Shown: positions 7,941 through 17,517, numbered from the stretch's first letter. The stretch is 32,958 nucleotides of DNA from Flagellimonas alvinocaridis (GCF_004916895.1 NZ_SNTZ01000017.1:1-32958), one strand, 5' to 3'. Numbers and translations are program-made. Notes: generated by a model not told the origin, from the sequence alone.

Positions 7941-8057
7941 CGTTTTTATTTTATTTAAAGGTGTTCGTGAATCTCTGATTTCGCCAATCAACATTTCGGT
8001 TGGTATCCAAAATTGTTGTGGCTCATTTCATATTTTAAATTTTTAATCGATTTTGAA

Positions 8058-8112
8058 CCGAGCCTGTTTTTCTAATTTTTAACTAACTAATTAAGACGAT
8101 AAACAAACTCGG
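8058..8112 (-). terminator. Long-loop hairpin downstream of the adaptor gene (possible terminator)
   Basis: On the minus strand CCGAGTTTGTTT pairs with AAACAGGCTCGG (arms 8101-8112 and 8058-8069), giving 12 bp if two adjacent G-U pairs are allowed. The loop is 31 nt. It begins 27 bp past the stop of the CzcB-type adaptor gene and so could end the first RND operon. No good T-run follows, so it may be a processing or stability element instead. No gene was seen in the 246-bp gap. Confidence 0.35.
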
Positions 8113-8138
8113 ACTCAAAACCTTTGATTATTATTGAA

Positions 8139-9395
8139 TTAATGTCCGTGTTCCAGTTCGCCCTTAACCATTTCCGAAGACAGGTTATAAGCTCCGTTTA
8201 TGACCACTTTGGCATCCTTTGAAACTTCAGCAGGAAGATTGACTTCAACAAAACCTAAATCGGTAATACCAACCGTTACGGGTATCATTTTGAATTTCAT
8301 TTTGTCAGATTCCATTTCCTCATCTTCATCCAAAATGAAAATGAAGGATTGCTCGCCTTCCTTTATAATGGCGGCTTCCGGTACGGCAAAACCCTTTTTA
8401 TCGCCCTGCACTATGCGCCCTTCCACATACATACCTGGCAAAAGGTTTTTATCCTTGTTTTCTATATCTGCAAGAACTTCCAAAGCTTTTGGGTCAGACT
8501 CGAAAGTTTTGCCTACAGACCGAACGGTGGCCTTAAGCAGTTCATCTGGGCGAGAGGCCGTGGAAAAATATATCTGTTGCCCTTGCTTGATTTGCTTTAT
8601 GTCCTTTTCATATACTTTGAAGTTGACATAAATTTTTGAATTATCGCTTATTGAGAACATTTTGGATTGTTGTGCCACGTAATCGCCAAGGCTAATCATT
8701 ACTTCATCCACGTAACCACTTATGGGCGTGGTAATGGGAACAGCGGGATATATTTGGCCTTCCGCCACTTTGTCTGGGTTAATTCCCAACAGTCTCAATT
8801 GGGACCGCAAACCATTGACGCTGGATGTTGTAGAACGAAATTTTGACTGTGCCATCTGAAATTCCTTACCAGAAGAAACGCCTTTATCATAAAGGGTCTG
8901 CTTACGTTCAAAATCCTGTTTCAAAAACACCAGTTCGTCATTTTTTTCCTGATAATCCTGTTGCATTGCAATGATATCTGGGTGTTCTATATATGCCAGC
9001 ACCTGACCTTTGTTTACGTTATCTCCAGGGATGACTTTTATGGAACTCACATTTCCACCAACAAACGGGCTTATGTTCGCCTTGTCCTGTGGGAAAAGTT
9101 CCAGCGTTCCTGTTACCTTAATGTTGTTCCCTAAATTACGTTCCTCCAAAGGTTTCATTTCCAAACCAATGGTTTCGGCCTGTTGCTTTGTGAGCTCCAC
9201 AACACCTTCTTCCTCACTATGACCTTCTTCTTCTCCTTCATTGTGGCCTTCCTCGCCGTGTGCATCTTCTCCAGCTTCATTGGTTTTTGATACGCCTTCG
9301 GCTTCGTTATGCCCAAGTTCAGATTTTGGAGCATCATTACAACTCATAAACATAAGTGTAAATAATACGGTGCTTACTAATAATATATTCTTCAT
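8139..9395 (-). CDS. RND efflux periplasmic adaptor lipoprotein (CzcB-type)
   Basis: Starting at MKNILLVSTVLFTLMFMSC gives a 418-residue lipoprotein with lipobox Cys19; an upstream in-frame ATG at 9443 would spoil the signal sequence. A low-complexity His/Glu/Gly stretch (about residues 24-60) follows and may bind metal in the periplasm. The body has the order expected for membrane-fusion proteins: a half-lipoyl strand (GGNVSSIKVIPGDNVNKGQ), an alpha hairpin, the second lipoyl half (ITTPISGYVDEV), then beta-barrel and membrane-proximal domains. It links the inner-membrane pump to the TolC-like channel. Its start is 16 bp after the stop of the fused pump gene. Confidence 0.9.
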   Translation of the reverse strand: MKNILLVSTVLFTLMFMSCNDAPKSELGHNEAEGVSKTNEAGEDAHGEEGHNEGEEEGHSEEEGVVELTKQQAETIGLEMKPLEERNLGNNIKVTGTLELFPQDKANISPFVGGNVSSIKVIPGDNVNKGQVLAYIEHPDIIAMQQDYQEKNDELVFLKQDFERKQTLYDKGVSSGKEFQMAQSKFRSTTSSVNGLRSQLRLLGINPDKVAEGQIYPAVPITTPISGYVDEVMISLGDYVAQQSKMFSISDNSKIYVNFKVYEKDIKQIKQGQQIYFSTASRPDELLKATVRSVGKTFESDPKALEVLADIENKDKNLLPGMYVEGRIVQGDKKGFAVPEAAIIKEGEQSFIFILDEDEEMESDKMKFKMIPVTVGITDLGFVEVNLPAEVSKDAKVVINGAYNLSSEMVKGELEHGH

Positions 9396-9411
9396 TTTTC
9401 TTTTTTTAAGG

Positions 9412-12400
9412 TTATAAATTGCCCAATTGATATTGCATATCAATGGTCTGCTGGTTAAACTGATTGATGTACTGTAAATGATTTTGTTTTATCCTGATGG
9501 CACTGTTGAGAATCGTGATGTAATTGACATAATCTATTTCGCCTTCCTTGGATGCCAATTGCGCTGTGGTAATTTGTTGTTCTGCCAACAATAGTGCGCC
9601 TTCTTCGTAATATTGCAAAATCTTCTTTGTCTTTTCAAGAGATTTGGCCAACTGCGACACGCGACTTTCTGTAACCGCCTTTTGCTCCAAATACTGATTC
9701 TCTGCTACCATTGCGTCTGCCTTGGCTGCCTTTACCCTTGACTTCTGGGGAAAAAACCACAACGGAATACTAATACCTGCCTGATAGGTGTTGAAGCCTG
9801 ACACTTCATCTACTACTTGTCTTCCATAGGAAAAACTGAATTTCGGTAGGAATTGTGATTTCTCAACACCCACGTTTGCTTTACTTACTTCGGCATTTTG
9901 TAATGCATATTGCAACATTGGGTTATTGGCCACCGAAATGGAATCCAATGTCGCCATAAAATCCAATGTTTTGTATGGTTCACTAATGGTCTCAATGGAT
10001 TCATCGGTTCCTAAATATTGTTTTAAGGCGCGCTTGGCAATTTCAATATCATCAAAGGCTTGTTGCCTTAATACTTGAATCTGTTGAAATTCGGAAGAGG
10101 CTGAAATAAACTCCAATTTACCTGTTTCTCCCGTATCATAGCGAAGTTGGGCAGCGGTCTTAAAATTGGCATAAATACTGTCCAATTGGTCTGCAAAGCG
10201 CAACTGTGCCTTATAATAATTAATTTGGTCATACGCCTGCATCACATTACGCACCAATTGTTGTTCACTGGCCACATAAAACTTTTCTCCCAAGGCAATA
10301 CGCTCTTTGTAAAACTTCGATTTTGAAAAACCGGAAAGCAAATCAATGTTGCTCTGTTGTACACCAACGGTTGTCTGCACTCCAGGAAGATTATTTCCAT
10401 ATTCTTCTTTGCCCGTGAAAACTTGAGTGCTACCAAGGTCAAAACTCGTTCCCTTTAGTGCCTTTTCCCGTTCAATAAATGCTTGGCTTTCTTTAAGTGA
10501 TGGATAATTCTGTTTAGCCACAGCAATGGCCTCATCAATGGTCAAGGTCTTTGGGATTGTACCATCTTGATTGGTGTCTTGGGCAAATGAAGTACTAGAA
10601 GCCATCAAACCTCCAACCATCAAAAATATGGTTATAATATTCGTGGATTTGTTGATATAGCTTACATCGCCATCATTTTCTTTCTTTTCTTTTCGTGATT
10701 CAAGCCAATAGTATAATACGGGAAGGACTACAAGCGTTAAAAAAGTAGCTGTAAGCAATCCTCCAATAACAACCGTTGCTAAAGGTCGTTGCACTTCCGC
10801 GCCACCAGAGGTAGAAACCGCCATTGGGATAAAGCCCATAATGGCTGCGGTTGCCGTCAATAAAATTGGGCGTAAACGCTCGTGGGTGGCTTCGTATATT
10901 CTGTCTTTTAAGTTTGTCATTCCACTTTCTTTTAATTCATTGAATTTGTTTATCAGTACCAATCCGTTTAAAACTGCAACCCCAAAGAGCACGATAAAGC
11001 CAACACCTGCGGAAATGCTAAAAGGCATTCCTCTTATCCAAAGAGCAAATACGCCACCAATGGCCGCCAAAGGCACTGCCATATAAATCATTACCGATTG
11101 TGAGAATGAGCTCAAGGCAAAATAAAGCAATATGAATATTAAGAAAAGTGCAATAGGCACTACAATCATCAATCGGTCAGAAGCACGTTGTAGGTTTTCG
11201 AACGAACCTCCGTAGGTTACAAAATAACCAGGTGGCAATTTTACTTGTGTTTCCAGTTTTTGCTGTATTTCCTCGACCATCGATTTTACGTCACGGCCAC
11301 GGACATTGACCCCTACTGAAATACGACGGGAGGTATTGTCCCTTGAAATTTGCATCGGTCCGGGTTTATAACTGATTTCCGCCACTTCCTTTAATGGTAC
11401 TTGCGCTCCATTTGGTAAATCGATATAAAGATTTTTAAGGTTGTTGATGTCTTGTCTAAATTCCTTTGCCAATCGGATAACCACATCGAACCGTTTTTCG
11501 CCTTCAAAAATTACACCTGCTTCTTCTCCTGCAAAGGCGGCACTTACATAATCATTCAATTTATCCACGGTTACACCGTATTGTGCCATTTTTGCGCGAT
11601 TGTATTCCACCGTCATTTGAGGTAAGCCACTTGTAGCTTCCACATTGAGGTCAGCCGCTCCGGGTACAGTTCTAATGACCGCAGCGATTTCCTGTACCTT
11701 GTCTGCCAAAACGCCCAAATCTTCCCCATATAGTTTAATGGCAACATCTTCTCGGACACCCGTCAATAATTCATTAAAACGAAGTTCTACAGGTTGGGTA
11801 AACACGAAATTTACGCCTGGAACAACTGAAATTTTTTCCTGTATTTTTTCGATAAGTTCTTCTTTGCTGTCTGCTGAAGTCCATTTGCTCTTATCTTTTT
11901 CAAGAATGATATAACTATCCGCAATGTCCATAGGCATTGGGTCGGTTGGGATTTCGGCAACCCCAATTCTTGAAATTACTGTTTTTACTTCTGGAAATTC
12001 ATTGATTAAATTTTGAAGTTTTTTTGAAGCCTCGATGGACTCGGTAAGACTGCTACCTGGTTTTATCAACGCTTGAAACGCAATATCGCCCTCATCAAAT
12101 TTTGGGATAAATTCGCCGCCCATGTTGCTGAAGATAAATCCTGCGATTAATAGTAGGGTAACTGCGCCTATAACGACACCAGCCCGAAAACGAAGTGCAA
12201 AATTGAGCAACGGTACATATCCTCTATTTAGCCCAGACATTATTTTATCACTGAACCTATCAATTTTATTTTCAAACTTGGCAAACCAACCGTTTTGGTT
12301 CTTTGCTGGTTTCAAGAACATCGACGAAATCATTGGGACGTAAGTAAGACAAAGGATAATCGCTCCTAAAACGGCAAATCCAAAGGTAAAAGCCATTGGA

Positions 12401-13827
12401 CGGAACATTTTTCCTTCCACACCAGTCAAAAAGAGAATCGGTGTAAATACAATAAGGATAATCAATTGTCCGAAAAATGCCGAATTCATCATCGTACTTG
12501 CCGATTCGTAGGCTATTTCATCCATTTCGGGCTGACCTATGGCAGTTGTGGTTTTTTTCATCCGTTGATGGATATGAAAAACCATTCCTTCAACAATGAT
12601 TACCGCACCATCCACGATGATTCCAAAGTCGATTGCACCCAAGGACATTAAATTTGCCCACACCCCAAATTGTTTCATCAAAATAAATGCGAAGAGCAGT
12701 GATAATGGGATTACCGAAGCTGTAATCAAACCACCACGGAAGCTTCCCAACAATAGCACCAAAACAAAAATCACAATCAGCGAACCTTCAATAAGGTTTT
12801 TCTCGACTGTACTTGTGGTTCTTCCTATCAATTCACTTCGACTTAAAAACGGTGCTATATAAACACCTTCCGGCAAGGATTTTTGTATTTCATCAATACG
12901 GTTTTGTACATTTTCTATCACAGTACCAGGGCTTTCGCCTTTAAGCATCAAAATCTGTCCGCCTACAGATTCGTGACCGTCTTGGGTAAATGCACCATAA
13001 CGCACTTGGTTTCCGTAACCCACTTTTTCGGCAACGTCCCTTACCAAGACAGGGCTTCCATTTTGAGTGGTCACAACCGTGTTTTCCAAATCGGCGATAC
13101 TTCGAGCCAGCCCTTCGCCACGGATAAAATTGGCTTGGTGGTTTTTTTCAATGTAAGCACCACCGGTATTGGCATTGTTCACTTTAAGAGCTTCAAATAC
13201 CTGATTCATTGTAATGCCAAAACTTTTTAGTTTATCAGGATTAATGGCAACTTCGTATTGTTTTACATAACCTCCAAAGGCATTGACCTCGACTACGCCT
13301 GGCACTAAAGCCATTTGGCGTTTTACAATCCAATCTTGGATGGTGCGAAGCTCCATTGCATCATATTTGTCTTCATAGCCTTCTTTTACTTTTAAGGTAT
13401 ATTGAAAAATTTCGCCCAGACCTGTTGTTATGGGAGCCATAAAAGGTGTGCCAAAACCTTCGGGGATTTCTCCGGCAACTTCGGTTAATTTCTCCTGTAC
13501 CAATTGCCGTGGCAGATAAGTGCCTGCCTCGTCCTTAAAAACAATGGTAACCACGGACAGCCCAAAACGGGATACTGAACGCAGCTCGATGACGTCAGGA
13601 AGATTGGCCATTGCCAATTCTACGGGATAGGTAACAAATTGTTCTATATCTTCTGTCCCCAAGTTTGGGGCCACGGTTATTACCTGTACTTGGTTGTTTG
13701 TTATATCGGGTACAGAACCCAAGTTTATAGTGGCCATAGACCAAATGCCCGTACCAACAAGTGCCACTATAAATAAGCCAATAATAAATTTATTATTAAT
13801 GGAAAATGAAATGATTTTGTTAATCAT
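9412..13827 (-). CDS. CzcA-type HME-RND pump fused to a TolC/CzcC-like outer-membrane factor
   Basis: This 1471-residue protein has two parts. Residues 1 to about 1040 form a heavy-metal RND pump with two periplasmic loops and the proton-relay motif DFGIIVDGA (Asp400, Asp406) characteristic of CzcA (Co/Zn/Cd group). After the twelfth helix and a charged linker comes a thirteenth hydrophobic segment ending in SSTSFAQD (Ala1082), which looks like a signal-peptidase site. Residues 1083-1471 then read as a complete TolC-family protein with repeated coiled-coil segments, about as long as the stand-alone TolC at 24812. The frame is open throughout, so this is a genuine fusion. Cleavage at FAQ would release the channel. 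The adaptor gene follows by 16 bp. Confidence 0.9.
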   Translation of the reverse strand: MINKIISFSINNKFIIGLFIVALVGTGIWSMATINLGSVPDITNNQVQVITVAPNLGTEDIEQFVTYPVELAMANLPDVIELRSVSRFGLSVVTIVFKDEAGTYLPRQLVQEKLTEVAGEIPEGFGTPFMAPITTGLGEIFQYTLKVKEGYEDKYDAMELRTIQDWIVKRQMALVPGVVEVNAFGGYVKQYEVAINPDKLKSFGITMNQVFEALKVNNANTGGAYIEKNHQANFIRGEGLARSIADLENTVVTTQNGSPVLVRDVAEKVGYGNQVRYGAFTQDGHESVGGQILMLKGESPGTVIENVQNRIDEIQKSLPEGVYIAPFLSRSELIGRTTSTVEKNLIEGSLIVIFVLVLLLGSFRGGLITASVIPLSLLFAFILMKQFGVWANLMSLGAIDFGIIVDGAVIIVEGMVFHIHQRMKKTTTAIGQPEMDEIAYESASTMMNSAFFGQLIILIVFTPILFLTGVEGKMFRPMAFTFGFAVLGAIILCLTYVPMISSMFLKPAKNQNGWFAKFENKIDRFSDKIMSGLNRGYVPLLNFALRFRAGVVIGAVTLLLIAGFIFSNMGGEFIPKFDEGDIAFQALIKPGSSLTESIEASKKLQNLINEFPEVKTVISRIGVAEIPTDPMPMDIADSYIILEKDKSKWTSADSKEELIEKIQEKISVVPGVNFVFTQPVELRFNELLTGVREDVAIKLYGEDLGVLADKVQEIAAVIRTVPGAADLNVEATSGLPQMTVEYNRAKMAQYGVTVDKLNDYVSAAFAGEEAGVIFEGEKRFDVVIRLAKEFRQDINNLKNLYIDLPNGAQVPLKEVAEISYKPGPMQISRDNTSRRISVGVNVRGRDVKSMVEEIQQKLETQVKLPPGYFVTYGGSFENLQRASDRLMIVVPIALFLIFILLYFALSSFSQSVMIYMAVPLAAIGGVFALWIRGMPFSISAGVGFIVLFGVAVLNGLVLINKFNELKESGMTNLKDRIYEATHERLRPILLTATAAIMGFIPMAVSTSGGAEVQRPLATVVIGGLLTATFLTLVVLPVLYYWLESRKEKKENDGDVSYINKSTNIITIFLMVGGLMASSTSFAQDTNQDGTIPKTLTIDEAIAVAKQNYPSLKESQAFIEREKALKGTSFDLGSTQVFTGKEEYGNNLPGVQTTVGVQQSNIDLLSGFSKSKFYKERIALGEKFYVASEQQLVRNVMQAYDQINYYKAQLRFADQLDSIYANFKTAAQLRYDTGETGKLEFISASSEFQQIQVLRQQAFDDIEIAKRALKQYLGTDESIETISEPYKTLDFMATLDSISVANNPMLQYALQNAEVSKANVGVEKSQFLPKFSFSYGRQVVDEVSGFNTYQAGISIPLWFFPQKSRVKAAKADAMVAENQYLEQKAVTESRVSQLAKSLEKTKKILQYYEEGALLLAEQQITTAQLASKEGEIDYVNYITILNSAIRIKQNHLQYINQFNQQTIDMQYQLGNL

Positions 13828-13865
13828 AGAAAAAGTATTAATTCAGTTTAAAACTTACGATGCGA

Positions 13866-13898
13866 ATAGGTGCAACGCATTTATATAGCAATGCCTAT
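13866..13898. promoter_or_regulatory. Small hairpin in the 5' leader of the fused pump gene
   Basis: Nested arms ATAG/CTAT (13866-13869 and 13895-13898) and GCATT/AATGC (13877-13881 and 13890-13894) enclose an 8-nt loop, with a 7-nt bulge on one side. It lies in the 119-bp gap between the exported HYC-type gene and the pump gene. It could affect relative expression of the two. The evidence is base pairing only. Confidence 0.2.
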
Positions 13899-13946
13899 CT
13901 TGAGAAGCATCACGTTAGGATATAGCTATCCTTAAAAAAAACTGAA

Positions 13947-14342
13947 TTATACTTTAGGGGGTTGGAAAAGCGATTCCAAATATCTGGAAGAGAAGTTTAC
14001 TTTATGTAAGTTAACCTGTTTTTTTCCTTCAAACTTTAATTGATTAATTAAAGCCAAATTGTTGTTCTCAATCATTAACACTAAAGGGTGACAACATTGC
14101 TGATGGGAATGGATTGGTGTATTCTCCTTATCAGGGTTATGATGATGCCCTTCATTTTTTGCACCATTGTCAATGTAATCTTCGACTACGTATTCAAGGA
14201 AAGAGTCTCCATAAACTTTATGGCCTTGATAATGGGTAATAATGCTTGAAATTTCTTTAATTGGCCCACAAAAGTCCATATCAATGCTGATTCCCTGAAA
14301 AAAGAATAAAATAGACATTGATATGGAAAAGAATATTTTCAT
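13947..14342 (-). CDS. Small exported Cys/His-rich protein (HYC/CC/PP-type)
   Basis: Using the ATG at 14342 gives 131 residues starting MKIFFSISMSILFFFQGISIDMDFCGP. This is an N-terminal membrane or signal segment ending in a D-F-C motif, followed by a His cluster (EGHHHNPDKENTPIHSHQQCCHP) and a C-terminal FQPPK. The order H/D-Y/F-C ... CC ... PP matches small proteins found ahead of cation-efflux operons in Bacteroidetes. It is first in the RND operon and probably acts in the periplasm, perhaps as a metal buffer or sensor. A longer reading from the TTG at 14354 would run into the -7 promoter box and is rejected. The function is inferred. Confidence 0.6.
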   Translation of the reverse strand: MKIFFSISMSILFFFQGISIDMDFCGPIKEISSIITHYQGHKVYGDSFLEYVVEDYIDNGAKNEGHHHNPDKENTPIHSHQQCCHPLVLMIENNNLALINQLKFEGKKQVNLHKVNFSSRYLESLFQPPKV

Positions 14343-14351
14343 AAAGTTTGA

Positions 14352-14386
14352 CAAAGATACAAATTAATCGATGCACAGGTTGTGCA
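14352..14386 (-). promoter_or_regulatory. Promoter with adjoining 15-bp palindrome for the first RND operon
   Basis: On the minus strand TATCTTTG (14352-14359) matches the Bacteroidota -7 consensus TAnnTTTG. Further upstream lies the perfect inverted repeat TGCACA-ACC-TGTGCA (14372-14386), in the place of the -33 region. The ATG at 14342 is only 9 bp after the -7 box, so the transcript would be nearly leaderless. The palindrome is a good operator candidate for a repressor that blocks polymerase. Confidence 0.5.
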
Positions 14387-14416
14387 AAAACTATGGTTGT
14401 TCTTTATTTACTAATT

Positions 14417-15862
14417 TTAGTTAACCTTAAATATAGATTTTGCCTCTCTATAAATCCGTTCAAAATTGAGCTTTAATTCATCGGTTGTAAAATGTTGATG
14501 AGGATTTGGTATTTCTCTTTTAATCGTTTGTAGTTTAAATTGAACTCTTTTATCTTTGCCATCAGCAAAAGTTATAAACTCGCCTTGTTTCAAACGGAAA
14601 AAAACATCTGCTCTACGTTTAGAAACTTCTTTTTCGCCTGTGGTAATTCTCGTATCAAAATTTAGATTGTGTCCACGATTTATACTTGTGGTTTCCTTAC
14701 GAACAATCTCAAAGAAACGCTCATAATATTTTGCAGTATCTGGGTCATTAACTTTGCCGAAAAACTGATAGGAAAGATTGCTCAAAATAGCCTTACTCGC
14801 TTTGTCTCCATATAGCATATCATTCTGAATTTTATCCTGCATCACGTAAATTGTGGCAATATCATAGCTTCTTAAAGTTGCGGGAATGCGGTGCATATTA
14901 AGCAGCTTTATGGTTGGGGCTTCTTCCATCATTAAAAATGACGACTGTTGACCTCTCACGCTCATTTGCTTGATGACTGTGTGCATAATTGCAGCGATGA
15001 TAGGCGAGTAAGCTGATTCATATTTGGGATGGTTCACGATGCAGATAACAGCAGGATTGTCCTTGCTGTTGATATTCAATGGTACTTCATCTTTTGACAA
15101 AGCCATAAACAACTGTTGTGAACCTATCTTTTTAAAGGCATTGGCCAATGTGCTTTTCACACCTGCCGTTTGTTTGTCAGAATCCATTCCGTTGATAAAA
15201 GCACTTGCCATACTTCGGGAAGTGATATTTGAGCTCACAAAAGTAACCAACTGTTTGGTAGTCATCGATTGAAAAATAGCAATCAAATGGGGCAGGGTGC
15301 AATATTGAGGATAGGACGTTTTTAGTTTCCAAATCATTCCACCCATCAAACCTTCAACAGCATCACTGAAGAATTTTGTGGTACTGTTTGTACTGGATTC
15401 GTTGAACTCCAAAAGATTTTCAATGAGTACCTTGGATAATTCATTCACACTTTCCTCATTGGGCAAATATCTTGGGGTAATTGGGTTTACACAATAATGG
15501 ATTTGGTCAAAAGCTATGGTATAGAATTTAATATCCTTTTCTTTAAATAATGGGTAGGCAATTTCGGTAAGTTCAAAATCCTTGTAATCGTGTATGATAC
15601 CACAAAATTGATGGGTACTAAAATGCTGTAAAAAATTATAGATAACACTTTCTGTTTTACCGCTTCCCGCAGAGCCAATAATCGATGCACCTCGCTTGAT
15701 ATTTTCGATTTGAAATTTTCCACGACGAAGTTTAAAGCGTACCTGATATTTCTTATCTCCGTTTTTGGGCTCTTCTTGATGAAGAAACACATATAAAACT
15801 GTACTGACAAACAATACCGGAACAACAATAAAAAGGATGATATGTGGTATTGACATACTCAT
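14417..15862 (-). CDS. Type IV coupling protein (TraG/VirD4-like) for mobilisation
   Basis: This 481-residue inner-membrane ATPase has one N-terminal membrane helix (about residues 6-27), a Walker A motif GSAGSGKT at 63-70, and a Walker B-like FLMMEEAP followed by MHRIPATLRSYDIATIYVMQD. The latter is typical of the TraD/TraG TraM-recognition region. Coupling proteins bring the relaxase-bound DNA strand to a type IV secretion channel. The start codon overlaps the relaxase stop as ATGA (15859-15862), which indicates translational coupling; a second ATG lies 6 bp on. It is shorter than full TraG proteins, as is usual for mobilisation elements. No channel genes are present in the window. Confidence 0.85.
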   Translation of the reverse strand: MSMSIPHIILFIVVPVLFVSTVLYVFLHQEEPKNGDKKYQVRFKLRRGKFQIENIKRGASIIGSAGSGKTESVIYNFLQHFSTHQFCGIIHDYKDFELTEIAYPLFKEKDIKFYTIAFDQIHYCVNPITPRYLPNEESVNELSKVLIENLLEFNESSTNSTTKFFSDAVEGLMGGMIWKLKTSYPQYCTLPHLIAIFQSMTTKQLVTFVSSNITSRSMASAFINGMDSDKQTAGVKSTLANAFKKIGSQQLFMALSKDEVPLNINSKDNPAVICIVNHPKYESAYSPIIAAIMHTVIKQMSVRGQQSSFLMMEEAPTIKLLNMHRIPATLRSYDIATIYVMQDKIQNDMLYGDKASKAILSNLSYQFFGKVNDPDTAKYYERFFEIVRKETTSINRGHNLNFDTRITTGEKEVSKRRADVFFRLKQGEFITFADGKDKRVQFKLQTIKREIPNPHQHFTTDELKLNFERIYREAKSIFKVN

Positions 15863-16887
15863 ATCCCAATAGAACCCGACTGTATTGCTCGGTCAATCCC
15901 TTTTTTTAACTTGTTGATTATCTTTAATGCCAACTGTACTTTGTTTGTTGGAATATTCATTATGGGTACACCAGATTTGGCAAGTATTTTATAGGCAGTT
16001 GCCTTTTCATTGGTTGGCAATCCCGAAAGAATTGAGAAATACAACTTTGGATTTTTCAGGAATGTTTTACGTGCCTTATAAGTTTCAACATAGTTTCGTT
16101 TGTATTGAAATAGAGTGTCAAACGTTTTTTCAGAAGCCTTAAAGAATTTGTCCCTATCAAAACCACGTTTTACAGGTTTGCCATTAAAAACGGTTTCCGA
16201 AGCTTTGTACTTGCTACCAGGGGACAAACTGTATTTATTGGACATATCCTTTCTGCTCACAATAATATGGATATGGCTTTGAGAGCCTTCTTTAGGCATC
16301 CCTCTAACAATGCGTTTTCCATCTTGTTGATGTGGTGCTTCTTTTTCCAATCGGGACATCGTTTGCTGTAATTTTTTGATGTTGCCTTCTAATTCGCCAC
16401 TTTTAATTTTCCGGATATCGTTCTTAATTTGAAGTATCTTGGTGGCATAAGGTTGGTTCTCCTGAATTTTCCTATCCGTTCCCTTATACGTACGCTGATG
16501 CTCAATTTTGGCATAGTATATAATGTCATCTACAGTAACAGCTCGTCCGTTTATTTCCCGATTAAAAGATTTAGCGTACTCTTTCATCAATTCTCGGGTG
16601 TACTTTTTCAGTTCCTCGGAATGATTTTGCAATCGCTTCAATTCATAAGCACTCGGATTGACTGTAATGGAATAAAACTTTGGTTCGGTCTTTTTGAGTT
16701 TAGCCGTATTTCCGTCAATTTCTTTAATGACTTCCTTACCTGATATTTCTTCGCCATACTGATTGAAAAAATGTTCCATTTCATCAATGGATTTGTCATC
16801 GTTTTCTTTTTCGAGATAAGCGACAAAATCGGAAACGCTCTGTGCATAATTGCCATCTAATGTCTGTTTGGTTACTGTGATATACAT
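15859..16887 (-). CDS. Relaxase/mobilisation protein (MobB-like, DUF5712-type)
   Basis: This 342-residue protein would nick oriT and pilot the transferred strand. The clearest motif is GSQSHIHIIVSRKD with the paired histidines His205 and His207, as in the metal-binding HUH core of relaxases. Several N-terminal Tyr residues could serve as the nucleophile, and I cannot choose among them. The C-terminal part is basic. The general layout resembles the DUF5712 mobilisation family of Bacteroidetes; that name is from memory of the pattern. It overlaps the accessory gene upstream by 1 bp (TAATG) and the coupling-protein gene downstream by 4 bp. Confidence 0.75.
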   Translation of the reverse strand: MYITVTKQTLDGNYAQSVSDFVAYLEKENDDKSIDEMEHFFNQYGEEISGKEVIKEIDGNTAKLKKTEPKFYSITVNPSAYELKRLQNHSEELKKYTRELMKEYAKSFNREINGRAVTVDDIIYYAKIEHQRTYKGTDRKIQENQPYATKILQIKNDIRKIKSGELEGNIKKLQQTMSRLEKEAPHQQDGKRIVRGMPKEGSQSHIHIIVSRKDMSNKYSLSPGSKYKASETVFNGKPVKRGFDRDKFFKASEKTFDTLFQYKRNYVETYKARKTFLKNPKLYFSILSGLPTNEKATAYKILAKSGVPIMNIPTNKVQLALKIINKLKKGIDRAIQSGSIGI

Positions 16888-17435
16888 TATAATTTTTGTT
16901 TAATGTTTTCAAATTCATCTTTGCTTAAATCCAGTTTTAAATAGCCACCTCCAAAACTGCTTTTAACATAAGTGGTCTTATCAATGATTTTTTCTAAATC
17001 ATATTTTACGGAATGGAATTGTTGTTGAACTTCTTCGTACCGATTTCGATAATGATTCAGTTCCTCATTTTCTGTAATCAATTCCTGTTGTTCAAATTCA
17101 AATAATTCTTCTTGTGCTTCTTCCTCTTTTGGATTCTCCTGAAAGAGCAGTTCCAACATTGCATTGGTGGGTTTGGTCTGGTTTTTTTCAATATCCCTAA
17201 TAATGGCTACAAGTGCATTGATTCGTTTTTTTAAGCTATTCTCTAAAGTCTTCATATTTGCACCCAAAGATTCATTTGGGGATAGCTCGTTCAAATCGAA
17301 AAAGTTCATCATTGCTTCCAACGTATCAGTATGTGAATGGGTAATTTCCTTGGAAAATTTCCGAAAGCGAGTTGCCACTTTAGGTTTAATACTAATGGCA
17401 GAAAAACTGTATTTCTTTTGATGATTTGAACTCAT
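16887..17435 (-). CDS. BfmA/BtgA-type mobilisation accessory protein
   Basis: At 182 residues this looks like a relaxosome accessory protein. A short N-terminal region (YSFSAISIKPKVATRFRKFSKEI) resembles ribbon-helix-helix DNA-binding starts and the opening of BfmA/BtgA-type proteins. It is followed by SHTDTLEAMMNFF and a long charged coiled coil (about residues 100-160). It heads the three-gene transfer operon and sits beside the inverted-repeat-rich segment proposed as oriT, which it could bind. The stop codon overlaps the relaxase start by one base. Confidence 0.75.
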   Translation of the reverse strand: MSSNHQKKYSFSAISIKPKVATRFRKFSKEITHSHTDTLEAMMNFFDLNELSPNESLGANMKTLENSLKKRINALVAIIRDIEKNQTKPTNAMLELLFQENPKEEEAQEELFEFEQQELITENEELNHYRNRYEEVQQQFHSVKYDLEKIIDKTTYVKSSFGGGYLKLDLSKDEFENIKQKL

Positions 17436-17517
17436 TTACTGTAAAAAATTGCCGTTTTATAGGGGTTTCAAAAGGATTTACTGTAAAACTTTGTTATTTC
17501 TCTATTTTATATAACCA

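Noticed and set aside
10500..10700. Assembly frameshift joining separate pump and channel genes
   Set aside because: The frame is continuous for 1471 codons, the linker contains a full charged segment plus a signal-like helix, and the channel part is complete. A natural fusion is simpler.
13917..13932. Hairpin AGGATA-TAGC-TATCCT as terminator of the HYC-type gene
   Set aside because: On the minus strand the T-run comes before the stem, not after it, so it does not fit a terminator.
14343..14354. TTG start for the HYC-type protein
   Set aside because: It would place the -7 box at the start codon, and the ATG at 14342 gives a standard signal peptide.
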